64,000 nt of DNA from Micromonospora sediminicola (GCF_900089585.1 NZ_FLRH01000003.1:1721001-1785000); one strand, 5' to 3'. Positions 26,131-35,259 are shown, counted from the stretch's first letter. Notes: a model not told the origin generated them from the sequence alone. Numbers and translations: made by a program.

Positions 26131-26696
26131 TCGGTCAGGTGGCGGTACGCCGGTTCCCGGCGCTGACCGTCTCCACCCCGCGGACCGAGGTGCGCCGGCT
26201 GGTCGCGACGGACGCGGCGGCGGTCGACGAGGTGTTCGGCGACCGGCAGACCCAGCGGTGGCTGCCGCTGGCCGAGGCGGCCGGGCAGATCGACGGGCGG
26301 GCGTGGTGCACGGAGCTGGCCCGGCAGCGGCGGGACAGCGGCGACGGCGACCACTGGGCGGTGGTCCGTCGGGAGGACCAGCGCGTGGTGGGGTGCCTGT
26401 GGACCCGCCGCACCGACTGGGGCGCCCGGCTCACCGAGGTGTCGTACGCGATCGCGCCGCACGCCCGCGGCTACGGCCTGGCCGCCGAGGCGGTGGACGC
26501 GGTGGCCATCGCGCTGATCCTGGAGCACGGATTCCACCGGGTGGAGCTGCGGGTGGCGCCCGGCAACGTCGCGTCCCGGCGGGTGGCCGAGAAGGCCGGT
26601 TTCAGCTACGAGGGCCTGTTGCGCAACGCCGGTTTCGTCCGCGGCGCCCGGGTGGACCTGGAGTTGTGGTCCTTCGTCGCCGCCGACCTCCGCTGA
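26127..26696 (+). CDS. GNAT-family N-acetyltransferase (RimJ/RimL type)
   Basis: 189 aa with a GTG start coupled to cobB by a 4-nt overlap. Motif A reads IAPHARGYGLAAEAVDAVA and is followed by LRVAPGNVASRRVAEKAGFSYEG and LLRNAGFVRG, typical of ribosomal-protein or amine acetyltransferases. No obvious cobalamin function; linkage to cobB may be positional only. Confidence 0.83.
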   Translation: MIGQVAVRRFPALTVSTPRTEVRRLVATDAAAVDEVFGDRQTQRWLPLAEAAGQIDGRAWCTELARQRRDSGDGDHWAVVRREDQRVVGCLWTRRTDWGARLTEVSYAIAPHARGYGLAAEAVDAVAIALILEHGFHRVELRVAPGNVASRRVAEKAGFSYEGLLRNAGFVRGARVDLELWSFVAADLR

Positions 26697-26711
26697 GCCC
26701 CCTCCCACGTC

Positions 26712-26765
26712 GATCAAGGAGTTCGCGTCGGGGACCACGCGATCCCGGACGCAAACTCCTTGATC
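26712..26765. repeat. 18-bp inverted repeat between convergent genes
   Basis: GATCAAGGAGTTCGCGTC at 26712-26729 faces GACGCAAACTCCTTGATC at 26748-26765, with one mismatch and an 18-nt loop. It lies between the convergent acetyltransferase and PBP genes and could terminate transcription in both directions. Its AT-containing, non-GC-clamped arms are unlike the simple hairpin terminators elsewhere in the window, so a dispersed intergenic repeat is also possible. Confidence 0.7.
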
Positions 26766-26802
26766 AACTGACCCGGGCGCACCCCCGGGCGGAACGTGGG
26801 GC

Positions 26803-28935
26803 TCAGCCGACGATCTGGTCGGAGGGCGGGGTGAACTGGCGGGACGGCTGGCCCTTGAGGGCGTCGCGCAGCGTCTGCGCCACCGCGTTCACCGGGATCT
26901 GCGACTGCCCGTCGCCCACCGCGTTGAACGGATTGTCCGGGTCGGCGATGAAGCTCGCCGCCGCCAGCTCCGGCGTGTAGCCGACGAACCAGGCGGACCG
27001 GGTGCTGTCGGTCGTACCCGTCTTGCCGGCGACCGGGCGGCCGACCGTGCCCCGCACGCTGTCGGCCGTCGACCAGCCGCCACAGCTCCCCTTGGCCGGG
27101 GTGTCCCCGGTCGGGCAGCGCGCCGCGTCGGTGGCGGCCCGGGCCGCGTCCGCGTTCACCACCTGCCGGCACCGGGGCTTGGCGATCTCCCGTTGCACCC
27201 CGCCGGCGGTGGAGTAGGTGGCCGGCGTGCCGTCCCGGTTCATGATCGCGTTGACCGGGATCGCCTCGCAGTAGCGCCCGTCGGCGGCGATCGCCGCGTA
27301 CGCGTTCGCCATCTCCAGCGGGGTGGCGTCGGAGACGCCCAGCGTGAACGCGCCCCACTTCTTCGCCTTGGCCGGCGACGCCTGCTCCTTGTCCACGTCG
27401 GTCCGCCAGCGCAGGCCCAGCTGCTCGGCCAGCCGCACCCCGGCGTCCGCGCCGATCTTCTCCTCCAGCTGGATGAAGTAGGTGTTCACCGACTTGCCGA
27501 AGCCGGACCACATGGTCTGCCGGCCGGTCATCGCGCCACTGGCGTTGGACGGCGCCCAGCCGTCGTAGACCGCCGACTTGTACGTGTACGGCGAGTCGTA
27601 GGCGGTGGACAGCGGCATCCCGGCGTTGAGCGCGGCGAGCATCGGGAACATCTTGAACGTCGAGCCGGCCTGGTAGCCGGGGAGCGACCCGCCGCCCAGC
27701 AGCGGCGCCACCGTGTTCGGGTAGTTCGCCTTGACCTTCGGGCCGGCCTCGGGGTTCGAGCTGTTCGGGTTCTCCGCCAGGTCCAGCGAGTAGTTCCGGT
27801 TGACCGCCATCGCCTTGATCCGGCCGGTGCCGGGTTCGGCGACCACGATGCCGTTGGCGAACGGGCTGCCGGTGTTGTCCTTGGCGCCCACGTTCTTCTC
27901 CGCCGCCGCCTGGGTCTTCGGGTCGAGGGCGAGCACGATCCGGTAGCCGCCGCGCCGCAGCTTGTCCATCCGTTCCAGGCGGTTCTCGCCGAACGCGGGC
28001 TGCGCGCTCCACCAGTTCTTCAGGTAGTCGCAGTAGAAGCCCCAGCTGCGGTGCCCGCCGTCGATCGCGGCGCAGTCGTTCGGCGGGGTGGTCAGCTTCA
28101 GCTTGATCGGCTGGCCCTTGGCCGCCGCGGCGGCGTCCGGCGACAGGTAGCCGAGGCGGGCCATGTTGTCGAGCACGTAGTTGCGCCGGCCGGTGGCGTC
28201 CTTCTGGTCGGAGGTGATCGGGTCGTACTCCGAGGGGGACTTCACCAGGCCGGCCAGCGTGGCCGCCTCGACCGGGGTGAGGGTGGCCGGCGTCTTGGAG
28301 AAGAAGATCTGCGCGGCGGCGTAGATCCCGTAGGCGCGGTGGCCGAAGTAGGCCGAGTTGAGATAGCGCTCCAGGATCTGGTCCTTGCTCAGGTGCTTCT
28401 CGATGTCCAGCGCCATGCGCATCTCCTTGACCTTGCGCAGGCTGGTCTGCTGGGTGGCCTCCTGGACCTCCCGCGGTGTGGTCGCGCTGTCCCGCAGGGC
28501 CATCCGGACGTACTGCATGGTCAGCGTCGAGGCGCCCTGGGAGACGCCGCCGGAGCGGGCGTTGGACACGAACGCGCGCGCCACGCCCTTCGGGTCGACG
28601 CCGTGGTGCTGGTAGAAGCGGTTGTCCTCGGCGGCGACGATCGCCTGCTGGATGTTCGGCGACATGTTCTCGATCTTGGTGTACTGCCGGTACTCCTCGT
28701 AGAACATGGTCAGCACGGTCTTGCCGTCGGGCGCGTAGACGTACGACGTCTCGGCCGGCAGCGCGGTCTTGAGGATGTTCGTCTTCTGTTCCACGGCGTG
28801 CGCGGTGGCCTTGGCGCCGATGCCGGTGACGGCGACGAGCGGGTACAACGCGGCGGCGACGACGATGCCGGCGATCAGCCCGGCGCGGAGAAGGGGCACG
28901 GCACGACCAGCGGAGGCAAGGGGTCGGTTGCTCAC
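26803..28935 (-). CDS. bifunctional class A penicillin-binding protein
   Basis: 710 aa. A single N-terminal membrane anchor (about 15-37) is followed by a GT51 glycosyltransferase with EDNRFYQHHGVD (catalytic E103) and SQGASTLTMQ (132-141). The transpeptidase has SxxK as STFK (S425-K428), SVN (482-484) and KTG (638-640). It polymerises lipid II and cross-links peptidoglycan outside the membrane. GTG start with TAGCTT 6 nt upstream (28942-28947); a perfect 19-bp palindrome lies just beyond. No C-terminal PASTA domain is present. Confidence 0.93.
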   Translation of the reverse strand: MSNRPLASAGRAVPLLRAGLIAGIVVAAALYPLVAVTGIGAKATAHAVEQKTNILKTALPAETSYVYAPDGKTVLTMFYEEYRQYTKIENMSPNIQQAIVAAEDNRFYQHHGVDPKGVARAFVSNARSGGVSQGASTLTMQYVRMALRDSATTPREVQEATQQTSLRKVKEMRMALDIEKHLSKDQILERYLNSAYFGHRAYGIYAAAQIFFSKTPATLTPVEAATLAGLVKSPSEYDPITSDQKDATGRRNYVLDNMARLGYLSPDAAAAAKGQPIKLKLTTPPNDCAAIDGGHRSWGFYCDYLKNWWSAQPAFGENRLERMDKLRRGGYRIVLALDPKTQAAAEKNVGAKDNTGSPFANGIVVAEPGTGRIKAMAVNRNYSLDLAENPNSSNPEAGPKVKANYPNTVAPLLGGGSLPGYQAGSTFKMFPMLAALNAGMPLSTAYDSPYTYKSAVYDGWAPSNASGAMTGRQTMWSGFGKSVNTYFIQLEEKIGADAGVRLAEQLGLRWRTDVDKEQASPAKAKKWGAFTLGVSDATPLEMANAYAAIAADGRYCEAIPVNAIMNRDGTPATYSTAGGVQREIAKPRCRQVVNADAARAATDAARCPTGDTPAKGSCGGWSTADSVRGTVGRPVAGKTGTTDSTRSAWFVGYTPELAAASFIADPDNPFNAVGDGQSQIPVNAVAQTLRDALKGQPSRQFTPPSDQIVG

Positions 28936-28941
28936 GGGGTC

Positions 28942-28969
28942 AAGCTATGACATTTCCGATTCGGAAATG
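28942..28969 (-). promoter_or_regulatory. PBP promoter with palindromic operator candidate
   Basis: TAGCTT (28942-28947, reverse strand) lies 6 nt before the PBP GTG and is the probable -10 box. Immediately upstream, 28951-28969 is a perfect palindrome, CATTTCCGA-T-TCGGAAATG (9-bp arms, 1-nt centre), covering about -15 to -33. Its position favours binding by a dimeric regulator. It is AT-richer than its surroundings. Confidence 0.6.
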
Positions 28970-29056
28970 AGAAGAACTCATAAACCGGCGGGTCGTGACG
29001 CGACCCACGCCGGGATGCGCTGTCCCGGGCGGCGGCTTCCCGGCAGGATCGCGGAC

Positions 29057-30139
29057 ATGCCCGCACCACCGACCGGGAGCGCCGCCGCTCTCGACGAGCC
29101 CGACCTGGGCCACCACGGGGACTCCGAGGCCACGCCCGGCCTGGTCGACCTGGCCGTCAACGTGCGCCGCGCGCCGATGCCCGAGTGGCTGGCCGACCCG
29201 CTGACCGCCGCCCTGGGCGAGCTGGCCGCGTACCCGGACCCGACGCCCGCCCGCGCCGCCGTCGCTCACCGGCACGGGCGACCCCCGGACGAGGTACTCC
29301 TCACCGCCGGCGCCGCCGAGGGTTTCGTGCTGATCGCCCGCGCGCTGCGCGACGCCCGCCACCCGGTGGTGGTGCACCCGCAGTTCACCGAACCGGAGGC
29401 CGCCCTGCGCGCCGCCGGCCACCGGGTGGACCGGGTCCTGCTCGACCCCGCCGACGACTTCCGGCTCGACCCGGCCCGGATACCCGCCGACGCCGACCTG
29501 GTCATGGTCGGCAACCCCACCAACCCGACGTCGGTGCTGCACCCGGCGGACACGATCGCCGCCCTCGCCCGCCCCGGCCGGGTGCTGGTGGTCGACGAGG
29601 CGTTCGCCGACACCACCGCCGCGCCCGGCGTCGACGGCGAGCCCGAGTCCCTGGCCGCCCGGCGCGACCTGCCCGGCCTGGTGGTGGTGCGCAGCCTCAC
29701 CAAGACCTGGGGGCTGGCCGGGCTGCGGATCGGCTACCTGCTCGGCGACGCCGCGCTGCTGGCCCGGTTCGCCGCCGCCCAGCCGCTCTGGGCGGTCTCC
29801 ACCCCGGCGCTCGCCGCCGCCACCGCCTGCGCCGCCCCGGTCGCCGTCGCGGCCGAACGCGCGATCGCCGCCGGGCTCGCCGCCGACCGCGACCACCTGG
29901 TGACCCGCCTGTCCGGCCTGCCCGGGGTACGCGTGGCGGGCCGCCCGGCCAGCGCCTTCGTGCTGATCCACCGCGCCGGCGCCGCCGACGTGCGGGAGCG
30001 GCTGCGGGAGCAGGGTTGGGCGGTCCGCCGGGGTGACACGTTCCCCGGGCTCGGCCCGGACTGGCTCCGGATCGCGGTACGCGACCGGGCCACCACCGAC
30101 GCGTTCATCGAGACGCTGGCACGGATCCTGGAGGCATGA
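29057..30139 (+). CDS. cobC: PLP aminotransferase, CobC-like (threonine-phosphate decarboxylase family)
   Basis: 360 aa fold-type I class I/II enzyme. VMVGNPTNPTSVL, VVDEAFADTT and RSLTKTWGLAGLRIGYLLG (Schiff-base Lys) mark the PLP site. The N-terminal LVDLAVNVRRAPMPEWL segment matches CobC/Rv2231c-like proteins, which resemble histidinol-phosphate aminotransferase and the decarboxylase that makes aminopropanol phosphate for cobalamin. Its overlap with cobT (ATGA) supports that role over HisC. CAGGAT (29044-29049) is 7 nt before the ATG. Confidence 0.8.
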   Translation: MPAPPTGSAAALDEPDLGHHGDSEATPGLVDLAVNVRRAPMPEWLADPLTAALGELAAYPDPTPARAAVAHRHGRPPDEVLLTAGAAEGFVLIARALRDARHPVVVHPQFTEPEAALRAAGHRVDRVLLDPADDFRLDPARIPADADLVMVGNPTNPTSVLHPADTIAALARPGRVLVVDEAFADTTAAPGVDGEPESLAARRDLPGLVVVRSLTKTWGLAGLRIGYLLGDAALLARFAAAQPLWAVSTPALAAATACAAPVAVAAERAIAAGLAADRDHLVTRLSGLPGVRVAGRPASAFVLIHRAGAADVRERLREQGWAVRRGDTFPGLGPDWLRIAVRDRATTDAFIETLARILEA

Positions 30140-31278
30140 TGCTGGAGTCCACCGTCGCGGCGATCCGGCCGCTCGACGAGGCGGCCATGGCGGCCGCGCG
30201 TGAGTTGCAGGGCCGGCTGACCAAGCCCGCCGGCTCGCTCGGCGCCCTGGAGCCGCTCTCGGTACGCCTCGCCGGGCTGGCCGGCGCCTGCCCGCCGCCG
30301 CTGCCCGACCAGGCCGCGGTGGCGATCTTCGCCGGGGACCACGGCGTGCACGCCCAGGGCGTGACCCCGTGGCCGCAGGAGGTCACCGCCCAGATGATCG
30401 GCAACTTCCTGGCCGGCGGCGCGGTGGTCAACGCGTTCGCCCGGCAGGCCGGCGCCTCGGTCACCGTGGTCGACGTCGGCGTGGCCACCCCGCTGTCGGT
30501 CACCCCGCCCGACCCGGCGGCGCGCGCCGCCGACCCGGCCGGCCCGTCCGCGCTCACCGTCGACGTCGTCGCGACGCCCGCCGACCCGGACGGGCCGCGC
30601 CTGGTGGCCGCGAACGTCCGCGCCGGCACCCGCGACATGACCGTCACCGCCGCGCTCACCCGGGACGAGGCCCGGGCGGCGGTGGAGACCGGCATCCGGG
30701 TCGCCGACGAGCTGGTCGACGGCGGCGCGGGCATCCTGCTCACCGGCGACATGGGCATCGGCAACACCACCCCGGCCGCCGCGCTGGTCGCCGTGTTCGC
30801 CGGGGCGGACGCGGCGGCGGCGACGGGCCGGGGCACCGGCGTGGACGACGAGACGTACGCGCGCAAGGTCGCCGTGGTCCGGGCCGCGCTGGCCCGGCAC
30901 ACGCCCGACCCGGCCGACCCGCTGGGCGTGCTCGCCTCGGTCGGCGGGCTGGAGCACGCCGCGCTGGCCGGCCTGATCCTCGGCGCCGCCGCGCGTCGGG
31001 TGCCGGTGCTGCTCGACGGCGTGATCGCGGTCAGCGCCGCGCTGGCCGCCGCCGCGTTCGCGCCGGACGCGGTCGGCGCCATGGTCGCCGGGCACCGCAG
31101 CGCCGAGCCGGGCGCCACGGCGGCGCTGCGGCACCTCGGGCTCGATCCGCTGATCGACCTGGGACTGCGCCTCGGTGAGGGCACCGGGGCCCTGCTCGCC
31201 CTGCCGGTCGTCACCGGCGCCGTCCGGGTGCTGCACGAGGTGGCCACGTTCGACGCGGCCGGGGTGGCCGAGAAGTGA
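30136..31278 (+). CDS. cobT: nicotinate-nucleotide-dimethylbenzimidazole phosphoribosyltransferase
   Basis: 380 aa. RLTKPAGSLGALEPL and AIFAGDHGVHAQGVTPWPQ at the N-terminus, LLTGDMGIGNTTPAAAL in the middle and LGLRLGEGTGALLALP with the catalytic Glu near the C-terminus identify CobT. It activates the lower base of cobalamin as alpha-ribazole phosphate. It is translationally coupled at both ends, by ATGA to the cobC-like gene and GTGA to cysG, so cobC-cobT-cysG form one operon. Confidence 0.93.
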   Translation: MMLESTVAAIRPLDEAAMAAARELQGRLTKPAGSLGALEPLSVRLAGLAGACPPPLPDQAAVAIFAGDHGVHAQGVTPWPQEVTAQMIGNFLAGGAVVNAFARQAGASVTVVDVGVATPLSVTPPDPAARAADPAGPSALTVDVVATPADPDGPRLVAANVRAGTRDMTVTAALTRDEARAAVETGIRVADELVDGGAGILLTGDMGIGNTTPAAALVAVFAGADAAAATGRGTGVDDETYARKVAVVRAALARHTPDPADPLGVLASVGGLEHAALAGLILGAAARRVPVLLDGVIAVSAALAAAAFAPDAVGAMVAGHRSAEPGATAALRHLGLDPLIDLGLRLGEGTGALLALPVVTGAVRVLHEVATFDAAGVAEK

Positions 31279-32528
31279 GTGAGCCGGCCCCGGAGGCGTC
31301 GCCCAGCCCGTACCCCCTGGGGTTGCGGCTGGCCGGCCGGCGCGTGGTCGTGGTGGGCGGGGGAGCGGTCGCCACCCGGCGGGTGCCCGCGCTGCTCGAC
31401 GCGGGCGCGGACGTCCTGCTGGTGTCGCCCGAGCTGACCCCGGCGCTGCGCGCGCACGCCGACGCCGGCCGGCTGCGCTGGGAGCCGCGCCGGTTCGCCC
31501 CCGGCGACCTGGACGGCGCCTGGCTGGTCCAGGTGGCGGTGGACGACCGGGTGGCCGCCGCGGCGGTCAGCGCGGCCGCGGCCGAACGGCGGATCTTCTG
31601 CGTCCGCGCCGACGACCGGGCCGCCGCCAGCGCCTGGACGCCCGCCGTGACCCGGCACGGCCCGGTGACCGTGGCCGTCCTCGGCGGCGGCGACCCGCGC
31701 CGGGCGATGACCGTCCGCAACGCCGTCCGCGACCTCCTGGGCGCAAGGAAGGGCCCCTTGTTAACGCCTCCGGTAGAGGAAGGGGCCCCTTTTAACACCA
31801 CGGGCGGTCGGGTTGCGCTGGTGGGCGCCGGGCCGGGCGATCCGGAGCTGATCACCGTGAAGGGCTGGCGGCTGCTCACCGAGGCCGAGGTGGTGGTCGC
31901 CGACCGGCTCGTCCCGGGGCTGCTCCTGGACGAGTTGCGGCCGGACGTCGAGCTGGTGGACGCCTCGAAGATCCCGTACGGGCCGTCGCGCACCCAGGAG
32001 GAGATCAACCGCATCCTGGTGGACCGGGCCCGGGCCGGCAAGGTGGTGGTCCGGCTCAAGGGCGGCGACCCGTACGTCTTCGGGCGCGGCGGCGAGGAGT
32101 TGCTGGCCTGCGCCGAGGCCGGTGTGCCGGTGACCGTGGTCCCGGGGGTCACCAGCGCGGTCGCGGTGCCCGGGGTGGCCGGCGTGCCGGTGACCCACCG
32201 GGGCGTGGCGCACGAGTTCACCGTGGTCTCCGGACACGTCGCACCGGATTCGCCGGCGTCGCTCGTGCGCTGGGAGGCCCTGGCCGGGCTGCGCGGCACG
32301 CTGGTGGTCCTGATGGGCCTGAAGAACCTGGCCGCGATCGCCGCCACCCTGATCGCGCACGGCAAGCCGGCCGACACCCCGGCCGCGGTGATCCAGGAGG
32401 GCACCACCGCCGCCCAGCGGACGCTGCGCTCAACCCTCGCCACGGTCGCCGCCGACGTCGAGGCCGCCGCGCTGCGCCCGCCCGCGATCGTGGTGATCGG
32501 CGACGTGGTCCACGCCCTGACCCCCTGA
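31275..32528 (+). CDS. cysG: sirohaem synthase: precorrin-2 dehydrogenase fused to uroporphyrinogen-III methyltransferase
   Basis: 417 aa. Residues 1-155 are the NAD-dependent dehydrogenase/ferrochelatase half (RRVVVVGGGAVATRRV). Residues 178-417 are the SUMT half, with VALVGAGPGDPELITVKG, VRLKGGDPYVFGRGGEE and VPVTHRGV. The linker, residues 158-174, is encoded by a 52-bp dispersed repeat (31745-31796) read in frame. It makes precorrin-2 and can continue to sirohaem, feeding both cobalamin and sulfite/nitrite reductase cofactors. GTG start overlaps the cobT stop. Confidence 0.92.
   Translation: MSEPAPEASPSPYPLGLRLAGRRVVVVGGGAVATRRVPALLDAGADVLLVSPELTPALRAHADAGRLRWEPRRFAPGDLDGAWLVQVAVDDRVAAAAVSAAAAERRIFCVRADDRAAASAWTPAVTRHGPVTVAVLGGGDPRRAMTVRNAVRDLLGARKGPLLTPPVEEGAPFNTTGGRVALVGAGPGDPELITVKGWRLLTEAEVVVADRLVPGLLLDELRPDVELVDASKIPYGPSRTQEEINRILVDRARAGKVVVRLKGGDPYVFGRGGEELLACAEAGVPVTVVPGVTSAVAVPGVAGVPVTHRGVAHEFTVVSGHVAPDSPASLVRWEALAGLRGTLVVLMGLKNLAAIAATLIAHGKPADTPAAVIQEGTTAAQRTLRSTLATVAADVEAAALRPPAIVVIGDVVHALTP
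31745..31796 (+). repeat. 52-bp GGGGCCCC/TTAAC dispersed repeat inside cysG
   Basis: The unit begins AAGGAAGGGCCCC, has TTAACGCCTCCGGTAGAGG in the middle and ends GGGGCCCCTTTTAAC. Its first 35 nt match 63966-64000 apart from three positions, and the full unit aligns without gaps to the reverse complement of 46001-46052 (about three quarters identical). Here it is wholly coding, in the linker between the two CysG domains. Confidence 0.85.
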
Positions 32529-32538
32529 CGCCCGCCAA

Positions 32539-32619
32539 CCTCGCCGATCGTGCACTTGGCGCCCGAGAGATGCCCGTTGTGCCCCCTTTGCTGGGGCAGC
32601 AAGTGCAAGATCGCCGAGG
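32539..32619. repeat. 20-bp inverted repeat between convergent genes
   Basis: CCTCGCCGATCGTGCACTTG (32539-32558) faces CAAGTGCAAGATCGCCGAGG (32600-32619) with two mismatches. A second, inner hairpin (GCCCC and GGGGC around CTTTGCT) lies in the loop. It sits between convergent cysG and the trehalose-phosphatase fusion, where a bidirectional terminator is expected, but the arms are long and not GC-only. Confidence 0.7.
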
Positions 32620-32658
32620 ACGGGGCGGCGGGGGAGCGGGTCCCCCGCCGCCGTCAGG

Positions 32659-35259
32659 TCACTGCTTGAGCATGTTGTCCAGCAGCAGGGCGCAGCGGAT
32701 CAGGCCCAGATGGCTGTAGGCCTGGGGGTGGTTGCCCAGGCCCCGCTCGGCGAGCGGGTCGTACTGCTCGGGCAGCAGGCCCGTGGGGCCGGCCGTGTCG
32801 ACCATCTGGGTGAACAGCTCCTCGGCGTCGGTGCGGCGGCCGGTGCGCAGGTACGCCTCGATCAGCCACGCCGTGCAGATGTGGAAGCCGCCCTCCCGGC
32901 CGGGCAGGCCGTCGTCCCAGTGGTAGCGGTAGACGACCGGGCCGCTGCGCAGGTCCGCCTCGATCTTCAGCACGGTGGAGAGGAAGCGCGGATCGTCGCC
33001 GGCGAGCAGGCCGGAGATGCCGATCCAGAGCGACGAGGCGTCCATCTCCTCGTACCCGTACGCGACGCTGTACGCCTCGGCCTCCGGGTGCCAGCCGTGC
33101 TCCAACACGTTGGCGGCGATCCGGTCGCGCAGCTCGACCCACTCCGGCCGGTCCTCGCCGCCGTGCTGACGCACCACGTGCAGCGCCCGGTCGACGGTCA
33201 TCCAGAGCATGACCTTGGAGAAGACGTGGTGCCGGGGTGGGAGGCGGGCCTCCCAGATGCCGTGGTCGGGCTCGTGCCAGCGGCGGCGTACCGCCTCGAC
33301 CATGTTCTCCAGCACCCGCCACTCGTCGTCGCGGACCGAGCCCCGGGCGTCGGCCACCGCGGCGATCAGGTCGGCGACCGGGCCGAAGACGTCGAGCTGG
33401 AGCTGGTGGTTCGCCAGGTTGCCGACCCGGACCGGCCGGGAGCCGGCGTAGCCGGGCAGCGTGTCGATGACCGCCTCGGCGCCCAGCTCGTAGCCGTCGA
33501 CGGTGTAGAGCGGGTGCAACCGCTCCGGATGGCCGCCGGTGCGGTCGACCACGCCGTCGATCCAGCGCAGCAGCCCCTCGGCCTCCTCGGTGGAGCCGAG
33601 GTCGACCAGCGCGCGGGCGGTCATCGCCGCGTCCCGCAGCCAGCAGTAGCGGTAGTCCCAGTTGCGGACCCCGCCCAGTTCCTCGGGGAGCGACGTGGTC
33701 GCCGCGGCGAGGATCGAGCCGGTCGGCTCGTGGCAGAGCCCGCGCAGCGTCAGCGCGCTGCGGGCGACCAGGTCCCGGGCGGTGGCGGGCAGCCGCAGCG
33801 AGGCCACCCAGTCCTTCCAGGGCTGCTCGGCGGCGGTCTGCCGCTCGTGCACCGGCAGCCGGTGCGGCTCCAGGCTCTGCGTGCCGAAGCGCAGCTCCAG
33901 CACCACCTGACCGCCGGCGGCGGAGAGGTCCACCACCGCCTTCGCGGTCTCGTAGCCGGCGTCGTTGGTGACCTCCCACTCGACGCCGGGGGAGTGCAAC
34001 GCGACCGGCTCGTTGGAGCCGAGCACCAGCAGACCGTCGTCGAGCGGCTGGAGCTGGACCGCCACCTGACCGAACTCGGGGCGCGGGGCGAACTCGACCC
34101 GGGCCCGCCCGGTGCCGCTGAGCACGCGGACCAGGGTCGAGTCGCCGCTGACCACGACCGGGTCGTCCGGGGTCGTCTCCCGGACGGGCAGGTCCAGCCA
34201 GTCGGTGACGGTCAGGCCGGACCAGCGGGTCTCCACGGTCATGGTGTTGCTGCGGTAACGCTGGCCCAGTGGGATGCCGCCGCGCTCCGGGCCGACGGTG
34301 AAGTGCCCGGCCGGGCTGCCGCCGACCAGGTCGGCGAAGATCGCCGCCGAGTCCGGCTTCGGGTGACACAGCCAGGTGATCTTGGCTTCGGGCGTGACCA
34401 GCGCGACGGTACGGCCGTTGGCCAGCATCGAGTGCCGCTCGATCGGCACCGCCCGCTCGCCGAAGAGCCAGTGCCGCCGGGTCTCCAGCAGCAGGCCGAG
34501 CGCCCGGGCCGCCTCGATCGGCTCGGCCACCCGGTAGTCCGCCTGGGTCTCCCCGGGGCCGATCTTGATGCCGACGTCCGGCCCGTGCAGGTTGCCGAAG
34601 GCGTTCTCGTCGGTGACGTCGTCGCCGATGAAGAGCACCGCGCTGGCCGCGAGCTGGGTCCGGAGCTGGTCGACGGCGGTGCCCTTGTGGGTGGCGACCA
34701 CCGACAGCTCGATGACCTCCTTGCCCTGGGTGACGGTGACGTCCTCCCAGGTCGCGGGCCCGCTGCGGACCGCCTCGACGGCGGCGGCGGCGATCTGCGG
34801 GTCGACCCCACGGGTGTGCACGGCCACGCTCGCCGGCTTGCGCTCCAGGCGGACCCCCGGATGCGCGGCGGCGATGTCCCGCAGCACCTCGCGGAGCCGG
34901 TGCCGGACCGCGATCAGCTCCGGGGTGAGCCGCTCGACGAAGCCGATGTCGAACTCCGAGCCGTGGCTGCCGACGAGGTGCACCTCGCTGGGCAGCCGGG
35001 AGAGCGTGGCCAGGTCACGCAGCGCGCGACCGGAGACCACCGCGACGCTGGTCTGCGGCAACGAGGCCAGCGCGCGCACCGCGGCGACCGACTCGGGCAG
35101 CGGCACGGCCTTGCTCGGGTCCTCGACGATCGGGGCGAGCGTGCCGTCGTAGTCGCAGGCGACGAGGAGCTGGGGCATCCGGGCGATGCGGCCGATGGCG
35201 GCACGCAGTTCCGGGTCCAGCGCGCCACCGTGGGCGGTGGCGGTTGCGGGCGAGGTCAC
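32659..35259 (-). CDS. otsB: trehalose-6-phosphate phosphatase fused to GH15 glucoamylase/trehalase-like domain
   Basis: 866 aa. Residues about 25-270 are a HAD phosphatase: DYDGTLAPI (motif I, two Asp), VVSGRAL, and [13 protein letters not shown] (motif IV). From about 290 the chain is a GH15 protein: a beta-rich N-terminal domain, then the (alpha/alpha)6 barrel with [27 protein letters not shown]-like and [13 protein letters not shown] segments. OtsB makes trehalose; mycobacterial GH15 relatives hydrolyse it. The gene overlaps otsA by ATGA. Whether the GH15 half cuts trehalose or another glucan is unproven. Confidence 0.88.
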   Translation of the reverse strand: MTSPATATAHGGALDPELRAAIGRIARMPQLLVACDYDGTLAPIVEDPSKAVPLPESVAAVRALASLPQTSVAVVSGRALRDLATLSRLPSEVHLVGSHGSEFDIGFVERLTPELIAVRHRLREVLRDIAAAHPGVRLERKPASVAVHTRGVDPQIAAAAVEAVRSGPATWEDVTVTQGKEVIELSVVATHKGTAVDQLRTQLAASAVLFIGDDVTDENAFGNLHGPDVGIKIGPGETQADYRVAEPIEAARALGLLLETRRHWLFGERAVPIERHSMLANGRTVALVTPEAKITWLCHPKPDSAAIFADLVGGSPAGHFTVGPERGGIPLGQRYRSNTMTVETRWSGLTVTDWLDLPVRETTPDDPVVVSGDSTLVRVLSGTGRARVEFAPRPEFGQVAVQLQPLDDGLLVLGSNEPVALHSPGVEWEVTNDAGYETAKAVVDLSAAGGQVVLELRFGTQSLEPHRLPVHERQTAAEQPWKDWVASLRLPATARDLVARSALTLRGLCHEPTGSILAAATTSLPEELGGVRNWDYRYCWLRDAAMTARALVDLGSTEEAEGLLRWIDGVVDRTGGHPERLHPLYTVDGYELGAEAVIDTLPGYAGSRPVRVGNLANHQLQLDVFGPVADLIAAVADARGSVRDDEWRVLENMVEAVRRRWHEPDHGIWEARLPPRHHVFSKVMLWMTVDRALHVVRQHGGEDRPEWVELRDRIAANVLEHGWHPEAEAYSVAYGYEEMDASSLWIGISGLLAGDDPRFLSTVLKIEADLRSGPVVYRYHWDDGLPGREGGFHICTAWLIEAYLRTGRRTDAEELFTQMVDTAGPTGLLPEQYDPLAERGLGNHPQAYSHLGLIRCALLLDNMLKQ

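Noticed and set aside
29057-30139. Histidinol-phosphate aminotransferase.
   Set aside because: Coupling to cobT and the N-terminal pattern favour the cobalamin CobC-like group; no his genes are nearby.
16568-32528. A contiguous cobalamin biosynthetic island.
   Set aside because: The cob genes are in three separate groups interrupted by unrelated genes on both strands; only cobD-cobQ and cobC-cobT-cysG are operons.
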